DNA from: Hydrogenophaga sp. NFH-34
GTDB taxonomy: Bacteria; Pseudomonadota; Gammaproteobacteria; Burkholderiales; Burkholderiaceae_C
NCBI RefSeq assembly: GCF_021401345.1
Contig: NZ_JACBGE010000005.1
Location: 166,454 to 230,453, forward strand
DNA length: 64,000 nt
Direction of reading: 5' to 3'
The position numbers and the translations under genes are program-made. The notes under the pieces are model-generated. The model was not told the origin of the DNA, ran no database searches, and saw only the letters and a list, made by a program, of their open reading frames with translations. Positions 20,989 to 29,151 of this stretch are shown piece after piece (position 1 is the first letter of the stretch; each line of letters starts with the position of its first letter).

Positions 20989-20994
20989 CAGGGT

Positions 20995-21107
20995 CACCCC
21001 CCTGCGCCGCTGACGCGGCCTCCCCCCGCTCTTGCGCGCCGCCACGCGGCGCTGGGCAGAGGGGCAGCACCTGTGGCCCAGCGGAGCCGGTTCCACGGTG
21101 CCCCTGC
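20995..21107 (+). repeat. structured intergenic repeat, copy B
   Basis: Starts 7 bases after the permease stop. The order is the same as in the other copies: CCCCCCTGCGCCGCTGACG, then a C-rich/G-rich stem (CTCTtGCGC with GCGCtgggcAGAG), then GGCCCAGCGGAGCCGGTTCC. The outer stem is GCACC..GTGG / CCAC..GGTGC. The inner hairpin is less perfect here than in other copies. Confidence 0.75.
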
Positions 21108-21132
21108 ATGAAGGCGCACCGTTCGGACGGCT

Positions 21133-22335
21133 TCAGCCCCTGCGCGGCTGCACTTTGCTCGCCGCCAGCTTGGCGTTCGCCCGCGCGGCATCGGTGGTCT
21201 CGGCGCGCGCCAGCGCCACACCCATGCGGCGCTTGGTGAAGCTCTCGGGCTTGCCGAACAGGCGCAGATCGGTGCCGGGCACCGCCAGGGCTTCGTCCAC
21301 GCCATCGAACACGATGCCCTGGGCGTCGACACCACCGTAGATCACGGCGCTGGCGCCCGGGTTGCGCAGGCGGGTGTCGACCGGCAAGCCCAGGATGGCG
21401 CGCGCGTGCAGCTCGAACTCGCTCTGGTGCTGGGTGCACAGCGTGACCAGGCCGGTGTCGTGCGGGCGCGGGCTGACTTCGCTGAACCAGACCTGATCAC
21501 CCTTGACGAACAGTTCCACGCCAAACAGCCCCAGGCCGCCCAGATCGTCGGTCACGGCCTTGGCGATCTGGCGTGATTGGTCGATCGCGGCCGCCGACAT
21601 GGCCATGGGCTGCCAGCTCTCGACATAGTCACCACCGACCTGCACGTGGCCGATCGGGTCGCAGAAGTGGGTCTGGACGGCGCCATCCGCGCCCTTGGCG
21701 CGCACCGTCAGTTGCGTGATCTCGTAGTCGAAGTCGATGAAGCCCTCGACGATGATCCGTCCGTGGCTCACCCGGCCGCCGGCCATGGCGTAATCCCAGG
21801 CTTTCTGCACGTCGGCCGGTCCGTCGATCTTGCTCTGGCCCTTGCCGCTGGAACTCATCACCGGCTTGACGATGCAGGGGTAGCCGATGCCGGCGTCGAT
21901 GGCCGCCTGCAGCTCGGCCAGCGAGTCGCAGAACCGGTAGGGGCTGGTGGGCAGACCCAGGGTTTCGGCCGCCAGGCGGCGGATGCCCTCGCGGTCCATG
22001 GTCAGGCGCGCGGCGCGCGCCGTCGGGATCACGGTCACCACGCCCGCCGCCTCCAGCTCCTGCAGCATGGGCGTGGCGATGGCTTCGATCTCAGGCACCA
22101 CCAGGTGCGGGCGTTCGGCCTCGATCAGCGCCTTGAGCTGCGCCGGGTCGCTCATGGTGATGGTGCGCGCATGGTGCGCCACCTGCTGGCCGGGCGCGTT
22201 GTCGTAGCGGTCGACCGCAATGGTCTCGACGCCCAGGCGCTGCAGCGCGATCAGCACCTCCTTGCCCAGTTCGCCGCTGCCCAGCAGCATGACGCGGGTG
22301 GCCGAAGGGGAAAGCGGGGTGCCGAGCGTGGTCAT
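21133..22335 (-). CDS. purT: phosphoribosylglycinamide formyltransferase 2 (formate-dependent)
   Basis: Purine synthesis enzyme that makes formyl-GAR from GAR, formate and ATP. The 400-residue product (E. coli 392) has an N-terminal dinucleotide-like fold ([13 protein letters not shown]), a central ATP-grasp domain ([10 protein letters not shown] near residue 160; [13 protein letters not shown] near 288) and a C-terminal domain ([14 protein letters not shown]). The start ATG 22335 overlaps the psd stop (ATGA). Formate supply fits an organism carrying formate dehydrogenase, but the genes are far apart and no link is shown. Confidence 0.95.
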   Translation of the reverse strand: MTTLGTPLSPSATRVMLLGSGELGKEVLIALQRLGVETIAVDRYDNAPGQQVAHHARTITMSDPAQLKALIEAERPHLVVPEIEAIATPMLQELEAAGVVTVIPTARAARLTMDREGIRRLAAETLGLPTSPYRFCDSLAELQAAIDAGIGYPCIVKPVMSSSGKGQSKIDGPADVQKAWDYAMAGGRVSHGRIIVEGFIDFDYEITQLTVRAKGADGAVQTHFCDPIGHVQVGGDYVESWQPMAMSAAAIDQSRQIAKAVTDDLGGLGLFGVELFVKGDQVWFSEVSPRPHDTGLVTLCTQHQSEFELHARAILGLPVDTRLRNPGASAVIYGGVDAQGIVFDGVDEALAVPGTDLRLFGKPESFTKRRMGVALARAETTDAARANAKLAASKVQPRRG

Positions 22336-23231
22336 GAAAGGTCCTGAGGATGGGGAAGGGTGTCGGGTTCGTCGGGCACGGCCGTGCCCATGGCCTGGCC
22401 CATGCGCACCGCGAGGCCCGGCTGCCAATGGGGGTTGAAGTCGATCGTGTGCCGGGGCCAGAGCATCACCACGGTGGAACCCAGCAGGAAGCAGCCCATT
22501 TCTTCGCCGCGATCCAGCACAAAGCTCTGGTCGTCGTACGGCCATTCCCGCACCTGACCGGGGCGCGGCGGGTTCACCACGCCATGCCAGACGGTGGCCA
22601 TGCTGCCGACGATGGTGGCCCCCACCAGCACCAGGGCAAAGGGGCGTTTCTCGTGCCGCGGGCCGTGCGGCACGTCGAACAGGCACACGACCCGCTCGTT
22701 GCGCGCAAACAGGCCGGGCACGCCGCGGGCCGTGGCGGGATTGACCGAAAACAGCGCCCCCGGCACGTGGATCATGCGGCGCAGCCGCGCGGCGCTGGGC
22801 ATGTGGATGCGGTGGTAGTCGCGCGGGCTGAGGTAGATGGTGGCGAAGTCGCCGTCGTCGAACTGGCTGGCCAGCCCCGCGTCGCCCCCCAGCAAGGCCT
22901 GCGTGGAATAGTGATGCCCCTTGGCCTGGAAGATCTGGTCGCGCTGAATCGGGCCGAACTGGCTGATGGCGCCATCGACCGGGCACAGGAAATCGGCCGC
23001 CGACAACGGCCTCGCCCCGGGGCGCAAGGTCCGGGTGAAGAATTCGTTGAAGCTGCGGTAACTGGCTGGGTCCGGGTTGGCCGCCTCGGACATGTCCACC
23101 CCGTAACGCTGGATGAAGCGGCGGATGGCCATCTCGGTCAGAGCGCCAGCCTGGGCGCGCGCCAGCCGCCCGGCCAGGCGGGTCAACGCCTGCTTGGGCA
23201 ACACATATTGCAGGGCAACGGAAAATTCCAC
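22332..23231 (-). CDS. psd: phosphatidylserine decarboxylase proenzyme
   Basis: Makes phosphatidylethanolamine at the inner membrane; the pro-protein self-cleaves to form a pyruvoyl group. The product is about 299 residues, with [14 protein letters not shown] at the N-terminus, [12 protein letters not shown], the catalytic-base region [11 protein letters not shown], and the cleavage motif LGST ([12 protein letters not shown]) near residue 255. GTG 23231 is chosen because it gives the usual length and a TACAAT box lies 46-51 bases upstream (23277-23282). An ATG at 23459 would add 76 residues of low-complexity arginine/proline-rich sequence and overlap the next gene, so I reject it. purT follows with an ATGA overlap. 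Confidence 0.88.
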   Translation of the reverse strand: MEFSVALQYVLPKQALTRLAGRLARAQAGALTEMAIRRFIQRYGVDMSEAANPDPASYRSFNEFFTRTLRPGARPLSAADFLCPVDGAISQFGPIQRDQIFQAKGHHYSTQALLGGDAGLASQFDDGDFATIYLSPRDYHRIHMPSAARLRRMIHVPGALFSVNPATARGVPGLFARNERVVCLFDVPHGPRHEKRPFALVLVGATIVGSMATVWHGVVNPPRPGQVREWPYDDQSFVLDRGEEMGCFLLGSTVVMLWPRHTIDFNPHWQPGLAVRMGQAMGTAVPDEPDTLPHPQDLS

Positions 23232-23385
23232 GTCGGTGACGGATTGGGCGGGGGAGGCGGCAGAACCGGGGAGCGCCGATTGTAGGACCGCAGGCCCGTT
23301 GGCGCGGGGCGACCGGTGCGCCTGAAGCCCTGGGGATCGCGCCGGCCCCGTCCCTGGACGCGGCGCCCCCTTTGAAAGGCCGCGC

Positions 23386-23640
23386 TCAGTGCACGGCGTG
23401 CAGCGCCGGCTGGGCCTGGGCGTACCAGTCGCACCCGCCGTCGGTGAAGGCGTCTTCATCGATGGCGGCGTCGAAAGCCTGGGTCTGCGGATGCGTGATC
23501 GGGATCAACGGCTTGTCCAGCGGCCGGCACACGCGCTGGCGCAGGCTGCGCAGCGGCCGGCTGCTTTCCATGGCGCTGATCACGGCTTCGGGGTCCAGCA
23601 TCAGCACGAAGGGGTTGAGGCGGTTGGCAGCGGAGTTCAT
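23386..23640 (-). CDS. small hypothetical protein (84 aa)
   Basis: Not assigned to a function. The sequence begins MNSAANRLNPFVLMLDPEAV, continues with a basic stretch (RPLRSLRQRVCRPLDK) and ends acidic (DAAIDEDAF) with a Cys-Trp pair. It looks like a small soluble protein of the kind often seen in Comamonadaceae genomes. It lies upstream of psd on the same strand with a 154-base gap, and the upstream side (23641-23845) has AT-richer DNA suitable for a promoter. A real gene is likely. Confidence 0.65.
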   Translation of the reverse strand: MNSAANRLNPFVLMLDPEAVISAMESSRPLRSLRQRVCRPLDKPLIPITHPQTQAFDAAIDEDAFTDGGCDWYAQAQPALHAVH

Positions 23641-23783
23641 GGCGGTGTCCTGAAAAGCGGGGGGTTTGTGGCGATGACAATTCGTTTGTCGATGTCACAA
23701 ACTGTATTTGGGCTGTTTCAGAAGGTTAAGTCGGCGCCCTGCCATGCCGTGTGTAGGAAGCCGCCCGACAAAGCCGGAACTGA

Positions 23784-23807
23784 CCGGAAAACCCCCGGCT
23801 TTTCCGG
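23784..23807. other. hairpin downstream of the ybdK-like gene
   Basis: CCGGAAAA-cccccggc-TTTTCCGG is a perfect 8-bp stem about 40 bases past the ybdK stop (minus strand). No T-run follows on either strand, so it may be a processing or weak termination signal. The rest of 23641-23845 shows no gene. Confidence 0.4.
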
Positions 23808-23845
23808 CCTCCGGACGCCGTCGGAGCCGGGCAGATGCGGGGATT

Positions 23846-24964
23846 TCAGGCCCGCAAGGCCTCGACGCTGGCCGCCACCACGCCTTGAACGCTGCCACTG
23901 GCGGCGTAACACTTGCGCAGGTAGCTGGCGTGGTTGCCGTCGCGCGCGGCCGTGCGTTCGATCTCGTCCATCGCGGCCTGGGACTGCAGCGCGTCGGCAT
24001 GGGGGGCGATCTTGCGCAGGGTGGCCAGCACGTCTTCGCGGATGCTGATCTGCTCGCGCGTCTTGGGATTGACCATCATGCCGTCCAGGCCGAAGCGGCA
24101 GGCCTGGAAGCGGTTGTAGGTGTAGACGAGGTAGTCGTCTTCCTCCGGCGGCGGCTCGTTGCGCTCCAGCAGATGGCGGCACAGCGCCTGCAGATAGCAG
24201 GCCAGGCCGGCGGCGCGCTCCACCGTCAGCGGCGTGTCGCACACACGCAGCTCGATGGTGCCGTATTCGGGCTTGGGCCGGATGTCCCAGTAGAAGTCCT
24301 TCATCGACTTGACCACGCCGGTGCTCTCCATCTTGGTGAAGTAGACATTGGCGAACTCTTCCCAGCTCAGCATGAACGGCGCCCGCCCGCTCAGCGGGAA
24401 CGCGAACACCGAATTCAGGCGCGCTGAGTCGAACAGCGTGTCCACCCCCTGCGAAAACGGCGACGAGGCCGACAGCGCGATGAAGTGCGGCACGTAGCGG
24501 TTGAGCGAATGCAGCAGGAACAGCGCCTCGTCGGGCGAGCTGCAGCCCACGTGCACGTGCTGGCCGAACACCGTGAACTGCTTGGCCAGGTAGCCGTACA
24601 GGCCCGACAGCTCCTGGAAGCGTGGCTTGGAAAAGATGCGCTGCTCGAACCAGCGCTGGAACGGGTGGGTGCCGCCCCCGGCGATCTCGATGTTGAGCCG
24701 GTCGCACGCATGCACCAGCGTGTCGCGAATGGCGCGCAACTGCGCCAGCAACGGCCCGTGTTCGCTCTGCACGTCGGTGGCGATCTCGATCATGCTCTGC
24801 GTCATCTCCGGCGTGACCATGCCCGGGAAAGGCTTGCGCCGCAGCAGTTCCAGCAGGTCGTTGGCGCTGCTGGACAGGTCCATGTCGTAGGTGTTGACCA
24901 GTTGCAGTTCAAGCTCGACCCCCAGGGTCAGCGACTCGGAGACCTTGAAGGTTTCCAACGGCAT
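23846..24964 (-). CDS. YbdK-family carboxylate-amine ligase (glutamate-cysteine ligase type 2)
   Basis: ATP-dependent ligase of the GCS2 family; E. coli YbdK has weak gamma-glutamylcysteine synthetase activity. The 372-residue product equals YbdK in length. Family motifs are visible: [10 protein letters not shown] near residue 15, [10 protein letters not shown] near 100, VFGQHVHVG near 132 and [13 protein letters not shown] near 230. The antiporter gene ends 3 bases upstream on the same strand, so the two form an operon. The real substrate is unknown. Confidence 0.9.
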   Translation of the reverse strand: MPLETFKVSESLTLGVELELQLVNTYDMDLSSSANDLLELLRRKPFPGMVTPEMTQSMIEIATDVQSEHGPLLAQLRAIRDTLVHACDRLNIEIAGGGTHPFQRWFEQRIFSKPRFQELSGLYGYLAKQFTVFGQHVHVGCSSPDEALFLLHSLNRYVPHFIALSASSPFSQGVDTLFDSARLNSVFAFPLSGRAPFMLSWEEFANVYFTKMESTGVVKSMKDFYWDIRPKPEYGTIELRVCDTPLTVERAAGLACYLQALCRHLLERNEPPPEEDDYLVYTYNRFQACRFGLDGMMVNPKTREQISIREDVLATLRKIAPHADALQSQAAMDEIERTAARDGNHASYLRKCYAASGSVQGVVAASVEALRA

Positions 24965-24967
24965 GGT

Positions 24968-26158
24968 TCAGGGCTCCTGGGTGACGTGGGTTTCGGCCGC
25001 GGCGTGCAAGGCGCGCTGCGTGACCAGCGGGCCCAGCAGTTCCTGCACCAGCATCATGAAGGCCATCACCGCCAGCACATCGCGCGCCGGGGCAAAGCCC
25101 AGGATGCGGCTCTGCTCCAGCAGCAGGATGGCAAAGGCCGACATCGGCATGAGCGCCAGCCCGGCCAGCACGCCCTTGCGCTCGGTGCTGCCCGACAGCC
25201 GCGCCGCAGCCACGTTGCACAGCACTTTGGAGGCCGTGCGCACCACCATCAGCGTGAGCCCCAGCGCCAGGCCCGCGGGCACCGCCCGCCAGTCCAGCAG
25301 GGCGGCGATGTAGACGAACATGAAGATGTTGAGCAGATCGCCCGCCGTGCCGAAACCGCGCTGGGCGTTGGTCAGGTGCACGCGGCGCTCGCGGGCCACG
25401 ATGCCGAAAGTCAGTGCGGCCAGCAGCGGAGACAGCTTGAGCCCGTAGGACAGGGTCGTCAGCAGCAGCACCGCCAGCGCGAACACCAGGGTCACGTCAC
25501 GCGCCTGGATGCGCTGGGCCCGCAGCAACGCCGGCATGGCCACGCCCAGCAGCGCGCCGGCGGCCACCGACGTCACCAGCACGTGCACGCTGCCCAGCAC
25601 GGCCTGCACCATGTCGCCCGAGGTGGACAGGTGCCAGTACCCCACCACCAGCTTGAGCGCCAGCACCGCCACCATGCAGTTGATGGCGCACAGGTGCAGC
25701 ACCCGCTCGGTCACCTGGCCGGTGCTGCGCAGTTCGTTGGCCACGCGAACGATACCGGCCGGCGAGGCCGAGACCGACAGCGACGCGATGATCAGCCGGG
25801 TGTCCACCGGCAGCTCGAACCAGCCGGCGGCGAAATACACCAGCGCAAAAGTCAGCACCGATTCCACCAGCCCGAGCACCAACACCCAGGGGTTGTGGCG
25901 GAACCAGCGCAGATGGATGCGGTAGCCCAGTTCGAACAGCACCAGCGACAGCGCCACATTGGCCAGGAACGGCAAGCCCGGCACGGACTCGGTCACCCCG
26001 GGCAGGTTGAACAGGCTGGCCACCAGCCCCACCGCCACGTAACTGCTGACCCGGGGAATGCCCGCCGACTCGTTCAGACGCTCCCCCAGGAACCAGGCCA
26101 CCAGCAACACCAGTGGCCAGGTCACGGCCTGCAACAGAAAGGTCATGTCTTCGGGCAT
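24968..26158 (-). CDS. cation:proton antiporter (CPA-type, membrane domain only)
   Basis: A 396-residue membrane protein with about 11-12 helices and the Na+/H+ exchanger fold (LFELGYRIHLRWF, SASPAGIVRVANEL, GLALMPMSAFAILLLEQ). It lacks the C-terminal RCK/TrkA domain found in Kef proteins. ATG 26158 is preceded by AGGAGG at the right distance; a longer frame to 26263 has no such site. It is in one operon with the YbdK-like ligase. Whether it moves Na+ or K+ cannot be told. Confidence 0.88.
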   Translation of the reverse strand: MPEDMTFLLQAVTWPLVLLVAWFLGERLNESAGIPRVSSYVAVGLVASLFNLPGVTESVPGLPFLANVALSLVLFELGYRIHLRWFRHNPWVLVLGLVESVLTFALVYFAAGWFELPVDTRLIIASLSVSASPAGIVRVANELRSTGQVTERVLHLCAINCMVAVLALKLVVGYWHLSTSGDMVQAVLGSVHVLVTSVAAGALLGVAMPALLRAQRIQARDVTLVFALAVLLLTTLSYGLKLSPLLAALTFGIVARERRVHLTNAQRGFGTAGDLLNIFMFVYIAALLDWRAVPAGLALGLTLMVVRTASKVLCNVAAARLSGSTERKGVLAGLALMPMSAFAILLLEQSRILGFAPARDVLAVMAFMMLVQELLGPLVTQRALHAAAETHVTQEP

Positions 26159-26307
26159 CGGCGCGGGCCTCCTGGGGTTGTGGTCGGTCTGGAGGGCGGA
26201 TCGTAACCGCGACGGCAGCCCCTGACCATCGGGCCAAGCCGGCAGAAATGCACACCCGGACACCGACCGGTTACAAACCCGACATGGGCTTGTGGTCCAC
26301 TACGAAT

Positions 26308-26955
26308 ATGAAGCTCCAACAAATGTTCCCGCTGGCCCGCCTGCGCCCGCATCTGCCACGCCACGCCCCGGCCGTGTTCCTGCTGTGTGCCTGCGCCACC
26401 CTGGCCCACGCCCAGGCGCCCGAGCCCGTCAGCCCCGCCAAAAAGGAGCTGGTGAGCAAACTGGTTCGCCTGCAGCAGCCCGGCATCGAGAACCTGGCCC
26501 GCTCCCTGGTCGAGGAACCGGCCGCCATCCTGCTCGAACGGGCGAGCCAGGTGGTCGCTGCCCGCGTGCCGGCCGACAAACAGGACGCCCTGGGCAAAGA
26601 TGTGCAGGGCGACGTGCAGAAATACCTGAACGACACCGTGCCCCAGGTGCGCAGCCGCGCGGTCGCGCTGGCGCCGTCCACCATCGGCAGCCTGCTGGAG
26701 CAGAAGTTCACCGAGGACGAGCTGCGCCAGGTCATCGCCGTGCTCGAATCCCCCGCGTTCGCCAAGTACCAGCAACTCAGCAGCGAGATGCAACAGGCGC
26801 TGCAGTCGAAGCTGGTGGCCGAGACCCGCAGCACGGTGGGCCCGCGGGTGCAGGCCCTGGAAAAGTCCATCGGCGATCGCCTCGCGGCCGCCCAGGGCCC
26901 CGCCAGCGGCAATGCGCCCGCGGCCAAGCCGCCGGCGAAAGCACCCGGCAAATAA
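26308..26955 (+). CDS. DUF2059 domain-containing secreted protein
   Basis: A 215-residue exported protein of unknown function. The signal peptide runs to about residue 37 (hydrophobic AVFLLCACATLAHAQA). The mature part is helical and matches the DUF2059 pattern, with LLEQKFTEDELRQVIAVLESPAFAKY (first 20: LLEQKFTEDELRQVIAVLES) near residue 130-155. It ends in a low-complexity Ala/Pro/Lys tail. ATG 26308 is preferred because it directly starts a signal peptide; ATG 26284 would add 8 residues. It is divergent from the antiporter gene and convergent with the methyltransferase gene. Confidence 0.82.
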   Translation: MKLQQMFPLARLRPHLPRHAPAVFLLCACATLAHAQAPEPVSPAKKELVSKLVRLQQPGIENLARSLVEEPAAILLERASQVVAARVPADKQDALGKDVQGDVQKYLNDTVPQVRSRAVALAPSTIGSLLEQKFTEDELRQVIAVLESPAFAKYQQLSSEMQQALQSKLVAETRSTVGPRVQALEKSIGDRLAAAQGPASGNAPAAKPPAKAPGK

Positions 26956-26964
26956 ACGCCCTGG

Positions 26965-27840
26965 TCAGGCGCGGAAGCGCCCGGCCAGCGGCTGCAGACC
27001 GCATTCGTCCAGCAAGGCCCGCAGGCGTTCGCCCGCGCGGGCCTGCAGAGCAGCCTGCGGAGACGGCCGCCGGCGCGCCACGATCAGCTCGTTCTTCATG
27101 GAGTGCTCCCAGCCCACGAGTTCGGTCACCGTGACCTCGTAACCCTGCGCCTCCAGTTGCAGGCAGCGCAGCACGTTGGTGATCTGGCTGCCGAACTCGC
27201 GTGTGTGCAGCGGGTGCCGCCAGAGTTCGGCCAGCGGCGTGCGCGACAGGTTCAGTGCCTTGTGCTGGCGCATCACCGACGCCACTTCGGCCTGGCAACA
27301 AGGCACCAGCACCATGAAACGCGCCTGGCGCGCCAGCCCGAAGGCGATGGCGTCGTCGGTGGCGGTGTCGCAGGCATGCAGTGCCGTCACCACGTCGATC
27401 TGCGGCGGCAGGTCCGGGTGGTCCATGGCCTGCTGCACGGTGGTGGCCAGAAACTTCATGCGCTGAAACCCGAGGCGCTGCGCCAGCGCCACCGATTTCT
27501 CGACCAGCTCGCTGCGCGCCTCCACGCCGTACACCCAGCCGGTGGACTTGGCTTTGAAGAACAGGTCGTAGAGGATGAACCCCAGGTAGGACTTGCCGGC
27601 GCCGTGGTCGGCCAGTGTCACGTCGCCACGCTCGTCCAGCACCTGCTGCAGCAGCGGCTCGATGAATTGCACCAGGTGGTAGACCTGCTTGAGTTTGCGC
27701 CGCGTATCCTGGTTGAGCTTGCCCTCGCGCGTGAGGATGTGCAGCTCCTGCAGCAGTTCGACGGACTGGCCCTCGCGCAACTCGGGCAGTTGCTGCTGCA
27801 GCGTGGGTGCGGCGCGGTGGCGTGAAGACGGTTTCGGCAT
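26965..27840 (-). CDS. SAM-dependent methyltransferase, Methyltransf_32/METTL25-like
   Basis: A 291-residue class-I methyltransferase. It has a helical N-terminus (LQQQLPELREGQSVELLQEL), the SAM-binding motif I as LADHGAGKSYLGFILYDLF near residue 92-110, an acidic loop VYGVEARSELVEKS, and a motif IV-like region ALHACDTATDDAIAFG with LVPCCQAEV near 185. HACDTATD and PCCQ are typical of the GSTCD/METTL25/RRNAD1 group. The substrate is unknown. ATG 27840 is 54 bases from the divergent kinase gene start. Confidence 0.85.
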   Translation of the reverse strand: MPKPSSRHRAAPTLQQQLPELREGQSVELLQELHILTREGKLNQDTRRKLKQVYHLVQFIEPLLQQVLDERGDVTLADHGAGKSYLGFILYDLFFKAKSTGWVYGVEARSELVEKSVALAQRLGFQRMKFLATTVQQAMDHPDLPPQIDVVTALHACDTATDDAIAFGLARQARFMVLVPCCQAEVASVMRQHKALNLSRTPLAELWRHPLHTREFGSQITNVLRCLQLEAQGYEVTVTELVGWEHSMKNELIVARRRPSPQAALQARAGERLRALLDECGLQPLAGRFRA

Positions 27841-27894
27841 GGGGCGATCATAAGGACGCGCCGCCACCACTGCCGGCACAGCGACAATCGCCCG

Positions 27895-28953
27895 ATGCCC
27901 ACGAACGATTCCACCCACGCGCCCCCCACCCCGCCTGCCGGTCACGCTTACGCCCGGCTCACGCCGGACCGGGTGCTCGACGCGCTGGCCAGCGTCGGCC
28001 TCTGGGGCGACGGCCGGCTGGACACCCTGGGCAGCTATGAGAACCGGGTCTACCAGGCCGCGCTCGAATCGCCCGTGGACGGGCACAGCCAGGTGGTGGT
28101 GAAATTCTACCGACCCGGACGCTGGAGCGACGCCCAGATTCAGGAGGAACACGACTTCGCGGCCGAACTGGTGGCCGCCGAAGTGCCCGTTGTCGCCCCG
28201 CTGCCACTGAACGGCCGCACGCTGCACCATTTCGACGGCTTTGCCTTTGCCGTCAGCCCGCGCCGCGGCGGCCGCCGCCCGGAACTGGACGACTTCGACG
28301 TGCTGGAGTGGATCGGCCGCTTCCTCGCCCGCCTGCACAGCGTGGGCGCTGCCCGGCCTTTCCAGCACCGGCCGGCGCTGGACAGCCAGACCTTCCTGCA
28401 CGAGCCGCGCGACTGGCTGCTGGCGCACGAAGCCATCGCGCCCGAAGTGCGCAGCGCCTGGACGCGGCATTGCGAGGAAGCGCTCACACTCATTGAATCC
28501 CATTGGCTGCTGCAACCCCAGCCGCTGTCCGCCGACCACCGCAGCCTGCGCCTGCACGGCGATTGCCATCCGGGCAACATCCTCTGGACCCCGGACGGTC
28601 AGCCCGGCGCCGGCCCGCACTTCGTCGACCTGGACGATGCCCGCACCGGCCCGGCCGTGCAGGACCTGTGGATGCTGCTCTCGGGCGAGCGCGCCCAGCG
28701 CAACCAGCAGCTCGGCGCCCTGCTCGACGGCTACGAACAGGTGCGCGACTTCGACCGGCGCGAACTCGCCCTGGTCGAGCCGCTGCGCACATTGCGCCTG
28801 ATCCACTACAGCGCCTGGATCGCCCGCCGCTGGGACGACCCCACCTTCCCGATCAATTTCCCCTGGTTCGGCAGCCGCGATTACTGGCAAGGCCAGGTGG
28901 ACATGCTGGTCGAACAGATCGAAGACATGCAGGCGCCGCCGCTGGTGGCCTGA
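27895..28953 (+). CDS. srkA: stress response Ser/Thr protein kinase (SrkA/YihE type)
   Basis: Cytoplasmic aminoglycoside-phosphotransferase-fold kinase; E. coli SrkA (RdoA) protects cells under stress and starvation. The 352-residue product is a little longer than E. coli (328) because of an N-terminal proline-rich stretch. The catalytic loop HGDCHPGNILW lies near residue 220 and the metal site FVDLDDARTGP near 243. GSYENRVYQ near residue 47 is the nucleotide loop and VVVKFYRPGRW holds the ATP-binding lysine. It is divergent from the methyltransferase gene. Confidence 0.9.
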   Translation: MPTNDSTHAPPTPPAGHAYARLTPDRVLDALASVGLWGDGRLDTLGSYENRVYQAALESPVDGHSQVVVKFYRPGRWSDAQIQEEHDFAAELVAAEVPVVAPLPLNGRTLHHFDGFAFAVSPRRGGRRPELDDFDVLEWIGRFLARLHSVGAARPFQHRPALDSQTFLHEPRDWLLAHEAIAPEVRSAWTRHCEEALTLIESHWLLQPQPLSADHRSLRLHGDCHPGNILWTPDGQPGAGPHFVDLDDARTGPAVQDLWMLLSGERAQRNQQLGALLDGYEQVRDFDRRELALVEPLRTLRLIHYSAWIARRWDDPTFPINFPWFGSRDYWQGQVDMLVEQIEDMQAPPLVA

Positions 28954-29151
28954 GCCGGGCGCCATCAGCGCTGGCCGGTGCGCCCGGCAGGCAAAGGGCA
29001 TAGCCGTTTTCCCACGCCTGGCAACGCCACGGTTCAAAAGCCCCTGACCGCCACAGGTGCATGTTCAAGAACGCGCTCGCCCCGACGATGACTTCAGGAC
29101 GCGCTGCGCGCAAAACCGCCGCGCCCTTCGATCTTCGTCAGTCAGGACCCC

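Noticed and set aside
22332..23459. Longer psd product starting at ATG 23459
   Set aside because: The extra 76 residues are Arg/Pro low complexity, overlap the 84-residue gene, and a TACAAT box lies inside that extension; GTG 23231 fits the family better.
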